From NCBI GenBank assembly GCA_020444765.1, contig JAGRHW010000004.1:1-32993 (forward strand): 32,993 bases of DNA, given 5' to 3'. The translations under genes were made by a program, and so were the position numbers. The notes below the pieces were generated by a model, which saw only the letters and a list, made by a program, of their open reading frames with translations, had not been told where the DNA came from and ran no database searches. Source of the stretch: Gammaproteobacteria bacterium (GTDB lineage: Bacteria > Pseudomonadota > Gammaproteobacteria > Granulosicoccales > Granulosicoccaceae). This document shows, piece by piece, positions 24,582 to 32,993 of the stretch (position 1 is its first letter; each line of letters opens with the position of its first letter).

Positions 24582-26759
24582 GTGAGTCAACATCAAGACC
24601 GGCCGGGGGGTAAGCAGCTCTATATTTGCATGCTCAGTATCCACGGCCTGATACGCAGGAAGCATCTGGAACTCGGCATCGACGCCGATACCGGAGGCCA
24701 GACCAAATACGTCGTCGAACTCTCTCAGGCCGTCGCCGACCAGCCGAACGTATCGCGGGTCGATCTGATCACCCGGCGGATCGAAGACCCGGCGGTCAGC
24801 GATGATTACGCGCAAGCTGTCGAGGCCATGGAAAACGGCGCGCAGATCGTGCGCATCGATGCCGGCCCGAAGGAATACATTCACAAGGAAGCGCTCTGGG
24901 ACCATCTCGACGCCTTTGTCGACAACGCCGTCGACTACCTGCGCCGGCAACCTCGTTTGCCGGATCTGCTGCACAGCCATTACGCCGACGGCGGCTATGT
25001 CGGCAGCCGTCTGTCGCATATTCTCGGTATTCCGCTGGTGCATACCGGGCACTCGCTGGGCCGGGTGAAACGGCGCCGACTGCTGGCCTCCGGCCTCAAC
25101 GCCACGCAGATCGAAGAGCGCTACAACATGGCGCGCCGAATCAACGCCGAGGAAACCACCCTGGCCTCGGCGACGCGGGTCATCACCAGCACCAATCAGG
25201 AAATCGAGGAGCAGTACGAACTCTACGATTACTACCGGCCCGAGACCATGCGGGTGATTCCGCCCGGCACCGACCTGACCCGCTTTCACCCGCCGGAAGG
25301 CAAGGAATGGCAAACCGATATCGCCGGCGAAATCGCCCGCTTTCTTAAAGTCACCGAAAAACCCATTATCCTCGCGTTGTCCCGGCCGGATGCGCGCAAA
25401 AACATCGGTTCGCTGATCGCCGCCTTCGGCCAGGACAAGGAGTTGCGCGACCTGGCCAATCTGGTGATCGTGGTCGGCAATCGCGACGATCTGACGGATC
25501 TCGACACCGGCGCGCAGGAGGTCCTGTCGGATTTGTTATTCGGCATCGACCGGTATGACCTGTACGGCCAGGTCGCCTACCCGAAACACCATGATGCCGA
25601 CGATGTGCCGATTATCTATCGTCTCGCGGCCCTGACCGGCGGCGTATTCGTCAACCCGGCGCTGACCGAACCCTTCGGTCTGACGCTGATCGAAGCGGCC
25701 GCCAGCGGTCTGCCGATCGTCGCCACCGAGGACGGCGGACCGCGGGACATCATCGCCAACTGCCGCAACGGCGTGCTGGTCAATCCACTGGAACACCGCG
25801 ATATCGCTGCCGGCCTGAAAACCATTATCTCGGACTGGGAAAACTGGCAACAGCGTTCGACCCGCGGCCTGCAGGGGGTGCGGGAATTCTACTCCTGGGA
25901 AGCCCACGCGAAGGGCTATCTCGAGATGATCGAACCGATCGTCGCGCAGACCGGCGCTCCGCTCCTGCAGGCGCCGACGACGGACAAGGCGCGGCTTTAT
26001 CAGGATCACGCGATTTTTACCGATCTCGACCAGAGCCTGCTGGTCGACCCGGACAGCCTGCCCCGCCTGCTCAAGGTGCTGCGCGAAAAGCGCAAGTTCA
26101 CCTCGTTCGGCATCGCCACCGGCCGGCGTCTCGATTCGGCGCTCAAGGTCATGCGCGAACGGGGCATTCCGGAACCGGATGTCCTGATCACCAGCGGCGG
26201 CACGGAAATCTATTACGCGCCGAAACTGACCGAGGACAAGGCCTGGGCGCGGCATATCGAAAAGCAATGGACGCCGAAAATCGTGCGTCGCGTTCTGGAC
26301 GGATTACCAGGGCTTGTATTACAGAACAAACCCGAGCAAAGCCGCTTCAAGATCAGCTATTTTATTGACCCCGACAAAGCGCCCACGCTCGAGGGAATCC
26401 AGCAATTGCTGGCACAGGAAGAACAATCGGTCAATGTGATTCTGTCGTTCGGGCAGTTTCTCGACGTTTTGCCGATCCGCGCCTCGAAAGGGCTCGCCCT
26501 GCGCTATTTTGCCGCTTCCTGGGGAATTCCGCTGGAAAATATTCTGGTCGCCGGCGGTTCCGGCGCCGATGAAGACATGATGCGCGGCAACACACTGGCG
26601 GTCGTGGTCGGCAACCGGCATCACGAGGAACTGTCGCAACTGGCCGAAATCGAGCAAATCTATTTTGCCAAGGCACCCGGCGCGGAGGGCTTACTCGAAG
26701 CGCTGGCGCATTACGATTTTTTTGCGCAAAAACCCGCCAAAACGGAAGCTCCAGCATGA
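24582..26759 (+). CDS. sps: Sucrose-phosphate synthase with phosphatase-like C-terminal domain
   Basis: 725 residues. The GT4 glycosyltransferase part (1-455) has the SPS signatures DADTGGQ (34-40), HSHYADGG, HTGHSLGR and the E-x7-E pair E363/E371 in NPALTEPFGLTLIEAA. It makes sucrose-6-phosphate from UDP- or ADP-glucose and fructose-6-phosphate. A HAD domain follows (about 475-715): D481-L-D483 and K636 are kept, but the Mg-binding loop reads GGSGADED, with G659 in place of the first Asp of GDSGND, so phosphatase activity is doubtful. The start is GTG at 24582 with only a weak CAGG upstream. The stop overlaps the start of the separate phosphatase gene. Confidence 0.93.
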   Translation: MSQHQDRPGGKQLYICMLSIHGLIRRKHLELGIDADTGGQTKYVVELSQAVADQPNVSRVDLITRRIEDPAVSDDYAQAVEAMENGAQIVRIDAGPKEYIHKEALWDHLDAFVDNAVDYLRRQPRLPDLLHSHYADGGYVGSRLSHILGIPLVHTGHSLGRVKRRRLLASGLNATQIEERYNMARRINAEETTLASATRVITSTNQEIEEQYELYDYYRPETMRVIPPGTDLTRFHPPEGKEWQTDIAGEIARFLKVTEKPIILALSRPDARKNIGSLIAAFGQDKELRDLANLVIVVGNRDDLTDLDTGAQEVLSDLLFGIDRYDLYGQVAYPKHHDADDVPIIYRLAALTGGVFVNPALTEPFGLTLIEAAASGLPIVATEDGGPRDIIANCRNGVLVNPLEHRDIAAGLKTIISDWENWQQRSTRGLQGVREFYSWEAHAKGYLEMIEPIVAQTGAPLLQAPTTDKARLYQDHAIFTDLDQSLLVDPDSLPRLLKVLREKRKFTSFGIATGRRLDSALKVMRERGIPEPDVLITSGGTEIYYAPKLTEDKAWARHIEKQWTPKIVRRVLDGLPGLVLQNKPEQSRFKISYFIDPDKAPTLEGIQQLLAQEEQSVNVILSFGQFLDVLPIRASKGLALRYFAASWGIPLENILVAGGSGADEDMMRGNTLAVVVGNRHHEELSQLAEIEQIYFAKAPGAEGLLEALAHYDFFAQKPAKTEAPA

Positions 26760-27628
26760 TGTCAGACTTGCATTTTCTACTCTGCACAGATCTCGACCGA
26801 ACCCTGCTGCCGAACGGCGCGCAGCCGGAATCCCCGGCGGCGCGAGCGGGTTTTGCACGGCTGGCCGCCAGACCGCAGGTCACACTGGCCTACGTCAGCG
26901 GCCGTGACCGCGAGCTGGTCAAGCAGGCGGTTGCGGATTACAGACTGCCGCTGCCGGACTTTGTGATCGGCGACGTCGGTTCGTCGATTTATGATTTGCG
27001 CGACGGACAGTGGACGCTGTGGCCGGACTGGCAAAAAGAAATCGCCCCCGACTGGCGCAGCCTTGAACAGGCCGATCTAAAAGCCATGCTTGACGACCTG
27101 GACGGCTTGCGCCTGCAGGAAAACAGCAAGCAAAATACCTTCAAACTCAGTTATTATGTCGCCAGCGACGCTGACCGCAAACTGCTCGGCGGGCAGATAG
27201 CACAGCGGCTGGAGGCGCGGGACATCGCCGCCAATCTGATCTGGAGCATCGACGAAACCAGCGACACCGGTTTGCTCGATCTGTTGCCAAAGCGCGCCAA
27301 CAAGCTCCATGCCATCGAGTTTTTGCGCGAGAAACTCGGCATAAGCTTGTCGAACACCCTGTTTGCCGGCGACAGCGGCAACGATCTGGAAGTGCTGAGC
27401 AGTCCGCTGCCGGCGGTGCTGGTCGCCAACGCCACCGACGTGGTTCGCCAGCAGGCAATCGACGAAGCCACCGTGCAAAACAACCGGCACGCCCTTTATC
27501 TCGCACACGGCGACCGGTATGGTATGAACGGTAATTACAGTGCCGGTATACTGGAAGGATTCGCTCACTATCATCCCGATTTCACTGATTGGTTTCTGGA
27601 CGGCGCCGATCAGCAACACGAGGCATAA
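26756..27628 (+). CDS. spp: Sucrose-6-phosphate phosphatase (HAD-IIB)
   Basis: 290 residues with all four HAD motifs: nucleophile region CTDLDRTLL (D12, D14), YVSGRD, lysine K183 near KLHAIEFL, and a complete GDSGND (D206, D210). It should remove phosphate from sucrose-6-phosphate, giving free sucrose, and it supplies the activity probably missing in the preceding synthase's HAD domain. The ATG overlaps the synthase stop by four bases (26756-26759), a sign of coupled translation; an ATG one codon later is equally possible. Confidence 0.92.
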   Translation: MMSDLHFLLCTDLDRTLLPNGAQPESPAARAGFARLAARPQVTLAYVSGRDRELVKQAVADYRLPLPDFVIGDVGSSIYDLRDGQWTLWPDWQKEIAPDWRSLEQADLKAMLDDLDGLRLQENSKQNTFKLSYYVASDADRKLLGGQIAQRLEARDIAANLIWSIDETSDTGLLDLLPKRANKLHAIEFLREKLGISLSNTLFAGDSGNDLEVLSSPLPAVLVANATDVVRQQAIDEATVQNNRHALYLAHGDRYGMNGNYSAGILEGFAHYHPDFTDWFLDGADQQHEA

Positions 27629-27633
27629 TAATA

Positions 27634-28512
27634 ATGGCAAAGGTTCCGGTTATTTTCGGCGAAGTCCTGTTCGATTGTTTCGAGGACGGCAGCCGGGTAC
27701 TCGGCGGTGCGCCCTTTAATGTCGCCTGGCATCTGCAGGCTTTCGGCTGCGCGCCGCTGTTGGTCAGCCGCGTCGGCGACGATCCGCAAGGTGAACAGGT
27801 CCGCGACACCATGAGCGGCTGGGGCATGAACACCTCCGGGTTGCAGCACGATGCCGTTCACCCGACCGGCAAGGTCGCGGTGAGTCTGAACAAGGGTCAA
27901 CCGAGTTACCGGATCGTCGAAGACCAGGCCTATGATCATATCAGCAGCGACGCCTTGCCACCGCTTGCCGCGGCGCTGGTCTATCATGGCACACTCGGCC
28001 TGCGCGGTGCACAATCGCGGGCGGCGCTGACTTCGCTGCTCGACAGTTCAGCAGCACCGGTCTTTATGGATGTCAATCTGCGTTCCGGCTGGTGGACCCG
28101 CGATGAGGTGCTGCGTCTGGTCGGCAATGCAAGCTGGGTCAAGGTCAACGACGAAGAGCTGGACATCCTGGTCGACGGCAGCGCGGATCTGAGCACCAAG
28201 GCACAACAGCTGATCGCGGCGCAGGACCTGAAGCTGTTGATCGTCACGCGCGGCGCGGAAGGGGCTTTTGCGATTGACCAACACGGCGAAAAAACCGAGG
28301 TACAACCGGTGCCGGCCAGCCATGTGGTCGATACGGTTGGTGCCGGCGACGCCTTCGCCTCGGTCTGTATTCTAGGCCTGCTGCGCGAATGGCCCGTGGC
28401 ATTAATCCTGCAAAGAGCAACACAGTTTGCATCAATTCTGGTTGGTCAACGCGGCGCGACGGCGCAAGACCGGTCACTCTACGAACCATTGCTCGAACAA
28501 TGGCAACGATAA
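27634..28512 (+). CDS. PfkB-family fructokinase
   Basis: 292 residues from the ATG at 27634, five bases after the phosphatase stop; GAGG lies near 27619. The PfkB fold is shown by GGAPFNVAWHL (24-34), KVNDEE, and the C-terminal signature VDTVGAGDAFAS with catalytic D239. In sucrose clusters of methylotrophs and halophiles this position is a fructokinase. It would phosphorylate the fructose released by amylosucrase or sucrose breakdown and return it to the fructose-6-phosphate pool used by the synthase. Substrate is inferred from family and neighbours. Confidence 0.9.
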   Translation: MAKVPVIFGEVLFDCFEDGSRVLGGAPFNVAWHLQAFGCAPLLVSRVGDDPQGEQVRDTMSGWGMNTSGLQHDAVHPTGKVAVSLNKGQPSYRIVEDQAYDHISSDALPPLAAALVYHGTLGLRGAQSRAALTSLLDSSAAPVFMDVNLRSGWWTRDEVLRLVGNASWVKVNDEELDILVDGSADLSTKAQQLIAAQDLKLLIVTRGAEGAFAIDQHGEKTEVQPVPASHVVDTVGAGDAFASVCILGLLREWPVALILQRATQFASILVGQRGATAQDRSLYEPLLEQWQR

Positions 28513-28524
28513 TACTCCGCAAAC

Positions 28525-28543
28525 GCACCAGAACGGTGCTTTT
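28525..28543 (+). terminator. Small hairpin with T-run between fructokinase and amylosucrase
   Basis: GCACC (28525-28529) pairs with GGTGC (28535-28539) around AGAAC, followed by TTTT (28540-28543). The stem is short, so at best it lowers transcription into the amylosucrase gene. Confidence 0.35.
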
Positions 28544-28572
28544 AGCGGGGCCAAAAAACGCTGATCAGATCT

Positions 28573-30525
28573 ATGTACGAACAGGTATCCCATTCACTGC
28601 TCAACAAGATACTCGATAAACTCAAACCGGAAATCCGCCGGCAGGATCTCAGGCATTTCTACACCCGGCTCGGCGCCAATTTCTACGCCATACATTCACT
28701 CTTTTATCATCTGTACGGACAACGCGATGATTATGAAGAACAGATCATCGCGCTGGTCGAGGTCATGGCCAGCCGTTATATCGAGCGCTCGCCGGAGCTG
28801 GAACGCCTCGACAAACAGCGGGAGCAGGACCACAACTGGTTTCTGAGTCAGGAATGGGTCGGCATGGCGCTTTATGCCGACGGCTTTGCCGGCAACCTCC
28901 AGGGCGTTATCGAGCGGGTGCCGTACTTGCAGGAACTCGGCGTCAATATGACCCATATCATGCCGATGATGGTTTGTCCCGAAGGCGCCAGTGACGGTGG
29001 TTATGCGGTGAGTGATTTCCGCGCGATCGATCCGCGTATCGGCAATCTGGAACAACTCGACCAGCTTGCCGAAACCATGCGCAAACGCGATATGCTGCTG
29101 ACGCTGGATGTGGTGGTCAATCACACCTCCGACGAACACGACTGGGCACAGCGGGCGCGCCGCGGTGAACAGAAATACCAGGATTATTACTACACCTTCG
29201 CCAATCGCGACATCCCCGATATGTTCGAGGAAACCATGCCGGAGATTTTCCCGGAAACCTCGCCGGGTAACTTCACCTATGACGAGGAGATGGGCAAATG
29301 GGTGATGACGGTCTTCAACAGTTATCAATGGGACCTGAATTACAGCAATCCGGCGGTTTTTATCGAGATGGTCGATATCATTTTATTCTGGGCCAATCAC
29401 GGCGCCGATATCGTCCGGCTCGACGCGGTGGCGTTTTTGTGGAAAAAAATCGGCACCAACAGCCAGAATGAACGGGAAGCGCATTTGCTGCTGCAAATGA
29501 TGAAGGATTGTTGCCAGGTCACCGCGCCGGGCGTGCTGTTTATCGCCGAGGCGATCGTTGCGCCGGCCGAGATCATCAAGTATTTCGGCGAAGATGCGGT
29601 CATCGCCAAGGAATGCGAAATCGCCTATAATGCAACCCTGATGGCGCTGCTGTGGGATGCCGTGGCGACCAAAAACGCCAAGCTGCTAAACCAGGGTATC
29701 CTCAGCCTGCCGACCAAACTCGACCGGGCGACCTGGCTTAATTATGTACGCTGTCATGACGATATCGGTCTTGGTTTCGATGATGCCGACATTATCCGCG
29801 CCGGTTATGAGCCGGTTGCGCATCGGCGCTTTCTGCTTGATTATTTTACCGGTAATTACGATGATTCCGCTGCTCGCGGGCAGCCTTTCGGGCGTAACTT
29901 CAAAACCGGCGACGCGCGCATCTCCGGCTCGCTGGCGTCACTGGTCGGCCTCGAAACCGCAATCGATCGTCAGGACGAAAAAGCAATCGATGACGCGATA
30001 AAAATCATCCTCTTGTTACACGGTACGATTTTGTCTTTCGGTGGAATACCACTGTTGTATTATGGTGATGAAATCGGCACTCTAAACGACGGCAGTTTTC
30101 TCAATGATGCCCGCAAGGCATTCGACACCCGCTGGATACACCGGCCGCGCATCGACTGGCAAAAAGCCGAACGCCGCCATCAGCACGGCTCAGTCGAGCA
30201 ACGCATCTTCGACGGTCTGAAAAAAATCATCGCCGTGCGTAAAAGCATCGAAGCCTTTGCAGACTTCAATAACCGGGAATTACTCAGCGTCGATAACGAA
30301 CACCTGTTCGTTTTTCGCCGCAACCATCCCCTGCGCCCCAACGAAGCGGTACTGGTGGTTGCCAACTTCGACGCCAACCCACAATATCTGGACATCGACC
30401 TCCTGCGCAGTCGCGGCCTGTTTCAGCACGCGACCCCGCAGGATCTGGCCAGTGGCGAATCACCGGCCCTGTTCAAAAACCAGCTGGTGATTCCACCTTA
30501 CCGGTTTTACTGGCTGGCAAGATAA
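28573..30525 (+). CDS. ams: Amylosucrase (GH13)
   Basis: 650 residues, the length of known amylosucrases. The GH13 catalytic elements are present: DVVVNHTSDEHDWA (179-192), nucleophile D284 in RLDAVAFLWK, acid/base E326 in IAEAIV, and H395-D396 in VRCHDDIG. The numbers lie within two or three of those known for the Neisseria enzyme. It transfers glucose from sucrose to an alpha-1,4-glucan and releases fructose, so it links the sucrose pool with glycogen. Start ATG at 28573; the preceding 60 bases contain a small hairpin. It ends the sucrose operon and converges on the aminotransferase gene. Confidence 0.93.
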   Translation: MYEQVSHSLLNKILDKLKPEIRRQDLRHFYTRLGANFYAIHSLFYHLYGQRDDYEEQIIALVEVMASRYIERSPELERLDKQREQDHNWFLSQEWVGMALYADGFAGNLQGVIERVPYLQELGVNMTHIMPMMVCPEGASDGGYAVSDFRAIDPRIGNLEQLDQLAETMRKRDMLLTLDVVVNHTSDEHDWAQRARRGEQKYQDYYYTFANRDIPDMFEETMPEIFPETSPGNFTYDEEMGKWVMTVFNSYQWDLNYSNPAVFIEMVDIILFWANHGADIVRLDAVAFLWKKIGTNSQNEREAHLLLQMMKDCCQVTAPGVLFIAEAIVAPAEIIKYFGEDAVIAKECEIAYNATLMALLWDAVATKNAKLLNQGILSLPTKLDRATWLNYVRCHDDIGLGFDDADIIRAGYEPVAHRRFLLDYFTGNYDDSAARGQPFGRNFKTGDARISGSLASLVGLETAIDRQDEKAIDDAIKIILLLHGTILSFGGIPLLYYGDEIGTLNDGSFLNDARKAFDTRWIHRPRIDWQKAERRHQHGSVEQRIFDGLKKIIAVRKSIEAFADFNNRELLSVDNEHLFVFRRNHPLRPNEAVLVVANFDANPQYLDIDLLRSRGLFQHATPQDLASGESPALFKNQLVIPPYRFYWLAR

Positions 30526-30548
30526 CGGCGCCACTGCAACCCCAACAA

Positions 30549-30582
30549 CTTCCTGCGCGGCCTGAAAAGCCGGCGCAGGAAG
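30549..30582. terminator. Hairpin between convergent amylosucrase and aminotransferase genes
   Basis: CTTCCTGCGC (30549-30558) pairs with GCGCAGGAAG (30573-30582); GGC/GCC extends the stem with one bulged G. It is a strong stem between two converging genes, so a bidirectional transcription stop is likely, though T-runs are poor on both sides. Confidence 0.6.
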
Positions 30583-30607
30583 AAAAAGGCAAGTGCCGAG
30601 CAGGTTT

Positions 30608-31990
30608 TTATAGTGTGGCGTAAACCTTGTCCACCGCACGTTTGCTCATGGCAACCAGGGTATCGACCTCTTCGCGCGTAATGATCAGCGGCGGTGCAAA
30701 GCCGAGAATATCGCCGTGCGGCATGGCGCGGGCAATCAGGCCTTCCTCAAGACAGGCAGCCGAGACCTTGGCGCCGATCGTCTGACTCGGCTCGAAGCGT
30801 TGCTTCTTGTCTTTGTCGGCGACAAACTCCAGCGCCGCCATCAGGCCGACACCACGCACTTCGCCGACCATCGGATGCTCGGCAAACGTCTCCTGCAGTT
30901 TTTGCTGCAAATACCCGCCGACATCGGCGGAGCGACCGGCGAGATCCTCGCCGTCGACGATATCCAGGTTGGCATTGGCCGCCGCCGCGCAGACCGGATG
31001 CGCGGAATACGTCCAGCCGTGTCCGATCGGTCCCATCTCGTCGGTGCCTTTTTCCAGCACTTTCCACATCCGCTCGCCGACGATCACACCGGACAGCGGC
31101 AGATAGGCCGAGGTCAGTCCCTTGGCGATGGTGATCAGGTCAGGCTGGATGTCATAAGTGTGCGAACCGAAGTACTGGCCGGTGCGGCCGAAAGCAGTCA
31201 CCACCTCATCGGCGATCAGCAGCACGTCGTATTTGGCAAGCACGGCTTGTATTGCTGCCCAGTAGCCTTTGGGCGGGGGAATCAGTCCGCCGGTGCCCAT
31301 AACGGGTTCGGCGATAAATGCCGCGACCGTATCCGGCCCTTCGTCCTGAATCATTTTCTCCAGATCGGCAGCGCAGCGGGCGGAGAACTCCTCCTCGGTT
31401 TCGCCGTTCTCAGCATTCCAGTAATGATGCGGACAGGTCGTATGCAGAATCCGGTCGAGCGGCAGATCGAAGGCATTGTGGAAAACCGGCAGGCCCGTCA
31501 GGCTGCCCGTCATCAGACCGGAGCCGTGATAGCCGCGGTGGCGTGAGATGATCTTCTTTTTATCGTGACGGCCGAGAACATTGTTGTAATACCAGACCAG
31601 CTTGATATTGGTTTCATTGGCATCGGAACCGGACAGGCCGTAATAAACGCGCTGCATGCCCATACCGGCCTTGTCGATGATCCGCTCCGAGAGCTTGATG
31701 ATCGGCTCGTGCGAATGACCGACATATGCATGATAATAAGCCAGCTTGTGCGCCTGCTCGGAAATCGCATCGGCCACTTCTTCCCTGCCGTAGCCGATAT
31801 TGACACAATACAAGCCTGCAAAACCGTCCAGACTGCGCCGCCCTTCGACATCCTCGACATAAACGCCTTGACCACCGCTCATGATCCGGTTGGGCGCCTC
31901 GCCGCGCGCGAACTGCGCCAGATGAGTCGAGGGATGAAACGTGTGCGCCCGGTCCATGCCGGAAAGTTCTTGCTGTGTTGCCTTGTCCAT
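30608..31990 (-). CDS. Class III omega-aminotransferase (putrescine/GABA type)
   Basis: 460 residues from the ATG at 31990, which follows AGGAG; an upstream start at 32017 is weaker. PLP-binding motifs: SGSDANETNIK (120-130), D261 in IADEVVTAFGRTG, and the Schiff-base lysine K290 in ITIAKGLTSAYLPLSG. The start FHPSTHLAQFARGE resembles SpuC-like putrescine:pyruvate and related omega-amino acid aminotransferases. It would remove the amino group of putrescine, GABA or beta-alanine. It follows a succinate-semialdehyde-type dehydrogenase gene on the same strand, as in GABA or polyamine degradation. The exact amine cannot be decided from sequence. Confidence 0.9.
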   Translation of the reverse strand: MDKATQQELSGMDRAHTFHPSTHLAQFARGEAPNRIMSGGQGVYVEDVEGRRSLDGFAGLYCVNIGYGREEVADAISEQAHKLAYYHAYVGHSHEPIIKLSERIIDKAGMGMQRVYYGLSGSDANETNIKLVWYYNNVLGRHDKKKIISRHRGYHGSGLMTGSLTGLPVFHNAFDLPLDRILHTTCPHHYWNAENGETEEEFSARCAADLEKMIQDEGPDTVAAFIAEPVMGTGGLIPPPKGYWAAIQAVLAKYDVLLIADEVVTAFGRTGQYFGSHTYDIQPDLITIAKGLTSAYLPLSGVIVGERMWKVLEKGTDEMGPIGHGWTYSAHPVCAAAANANLDIVDGEDLAGRSADVGGYLQQKLQETFAEHPMVGEVRGVGLMAALEFVADKDKKQRFEPSQTIGAKVSAACLEEGLIARAMPHGDILGFAPPLIITREEVDTLVAMSKRAVDKVYATL

Positions 31991-32017
31991 TACTTCGCTC
32001 CTGTCAAAGATATTCAA

Positions 32018-32993
32018 TTACGCCGCCTGATAACGGGCGCAGATGTATTTTGTTTCGGTAAATTCTTCCAGCCCCCAGTGCCCGCCTTCGCGACCCAGAC
32101 CCGATTGTTTATAACCGCCGAATGGCACCGGATGGCCGGTAACCTTCACGCAATTGACTGCCACCATGCCGTATTCAAGGCGGCGGCTCAAGCGCGCGAT
32201 ACGGTCATGATCGCGGGTGTAGAGATACGCCATCAGGCCGTACTGCGGGTGATTCATGGCGGTGTGTAAATCCTCCTCGGCGCGGAATGTCGTGATCGCC
32301 GCCACCGGGCCGAAAGTTTCCTCCCGGCTGATCAGCATATCCGCCGTCACGTCGGCAAGTACCGTCGGCTGATAGAAGTTTCTGCCCGCCGCATGGACCT
32401 CACCGCCGCATAACAGGCGCGCACCCTTGGCCAGGGCATCGTCCACATGTTGCTGGCATTTTTCCACCGCGGCGCGGTTGATCAGCGGACCGATCTGTAC
32501 ACCGTCTGCCCTGCCTTCCCCGACCTTCAAGGCCTGCACCCGTCGGGTGAATTCCGCGATAAAGGCATCGGCCTGATTCTCCTGCACATAGATCCGGTTG
32601 GCGGCCTGACAATCCTGACCGCTGGTCTGGAACTTGGCGTCGATGGCGCCGCTGACGCCGGTCTGCAGATCCATATCGTCGAACAGGATAAACGGTGCAT
32701 GACCACCGAGCTCCAGGCTCATACGTTTGACGCTGTCGGCCGCATGGCCGAGCAGAATTTTGCCGACCCGTGTCGAACCGGTAAAACTGACGGCGCGGAC
32801 ATCCGCATGCCGGCACAGGGTTTCGACGATATGGATGTCGCCGGTCAGCACCGAAAACACACCAGCCGGAATGCCGGCCCGGTCGGCCAGCTCCGCCAGA
32901 GCCAGCGCCGACAGCGGCGTTTCCGAGGCCGGCCTGACCAGCATCGGACAACCCGCCGCAAGCGCCGCCGCGGCCTTGCGGGTAATCATTGCA
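32018..32993 (-). CDS. gabD: Succinate-semialdehyde-type dehydrogenase, N-terminal part outside window
   Basis: The last 325 or so residues of an NAD(P)-dependent aldehyde dehydrogenase; the frame stays open at the right edge (A-MITRKAAAALAAGC), so the start is beyond 32993. Motifs: FTGSTRVGK (nucleotide binding), LELGGHAPFI with the general-base Glu, SGQDCQAANR with the catalytic Cys, and EETFGPVAAI. The pattern fits GabD-type enzymes that oxidise succinate semialdehyde to succinate. Its stop is 27 bases before the aminotransferase start, so transamination and oxidation form one pathway. Confidence 0.85.
   Translation of the reverse strand, partial: AMITRKAAAALAAGCPMLVRPASETPLSALALAELADRAGIPAGVFSVLTGDIHIVETLCRHADVRAVSFTGSTRVGKILLGHAADSVKRMSLELGGHAPFILFDDMDLQTGVSGAIDAKFQTSGQDCQAANRIYVQENQADAFIAEFTRRVQALKVGEGRADGVQIGPLINRAAVEKCQQHVDDALAKGARLLCGGEVHAAGRNFYQPTVLADVTADMLISREETFGPVAAITTFRAEEDLHTAMNHPQYGLMAYLYTRDHDRIARLSRRLEYGMVAVNCVKVTGHPVPFGGYKQSGLGREGGHWGLEEFTETKYICARYQAA

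Overview
The window looks like a stretch of a gammaproteobacterial chromosome, probably from a marine, saline or sediment organism. This is inferred from moderate GC (about 55-60% in the lines I counted), the gammaproteobacterial style of most proteins, a sucrose compatible-solute cluster, and an aerobic carbon monoxide dehydrogenase (CODH) cluster with an RcoM-type CO sensor. No RNA genes or CRISPR arrays were seen.

Region by region: (1) 1-5132 is a PotABCD-like ABC importer (ATPase, Tat-exported binding protein, two permeases) followed by an Asp/Glu/hydantoin-type racemase. The first ~600 bases do not belong to it: they are GC-rich (about 70%), encode the end of an FtsX/MacB-type permease, and the ATPase is an in-frame chimera of a LolD/MacB-type first half and a PotA-type second half. 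(2) 5133-7946 is an accessory patch: a REP-associated Y1 transposase gene bracketed by 24-bp inverted repeats, a secreted LWPANHK-type protein whose 3' end lies inside one repeat, an unlisted 56-residue exported small protein, and an 86-bp inverted-repeat mini-element. (3) 7947-19412, minus strand, is one long cox operon in transcription order coxM-coxS-coxL-coxG-coxD-coxE-xdhC/YHS-mocA-xdhC-sufS-sufU-membrane protein. It encodes form I Mo/Cu CODH, the AAA/VWA factors for the Mo-Cu active site, molybdenum cofactor cytidylation and XdhC factors, and a private cysteine desulfurase/scaffold pair. coxS carries an in-frame TAG that removes the second [2Fe-2S] cluster unless it is read through or is an error. 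(4) rcoM (19776-20504) is divergent from the operon across a 363-bp region rich in inverted repeats.

(5) 20614-21567 encodes a CorA/ZntB transporter. Divergent from it lies a two-gene operon (21839-24500): a GNAT acetyltransferase fused to a C39-like cysteine peptidase, and a RimK-like ATP-grasp ligase. This set has no established substrate that I know of and is the best candidate for an uncharacterised peptide- or protein-modification system here. (6) 24582-30525 is a sucrose operon: sucrose-phosphate synthase, sucrose-phosphate phosphatase, PfkB fructokinase and amylosucrase, so both synthesis and turnover of sucrose are encoded together. (7) 30608-32993, minus strand, is a class III omega-aminotransferase (GABA/putrescine type) and the 3' part of a succinate-semialdehyde-type dehydrogenase that runs off the window; these would degrade polyamines or GABA.

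The CODH module is internally coherent: the sensor, structural subunits, copper/sulfur/molybdenum maturation and a likely membrane-anchoring protein (CoxG) are all present. CO oxidation would supply supplementary electrons. The main uncertainties are whether coxS is functional and whether the left end of the window is a real junction or an assembly error.
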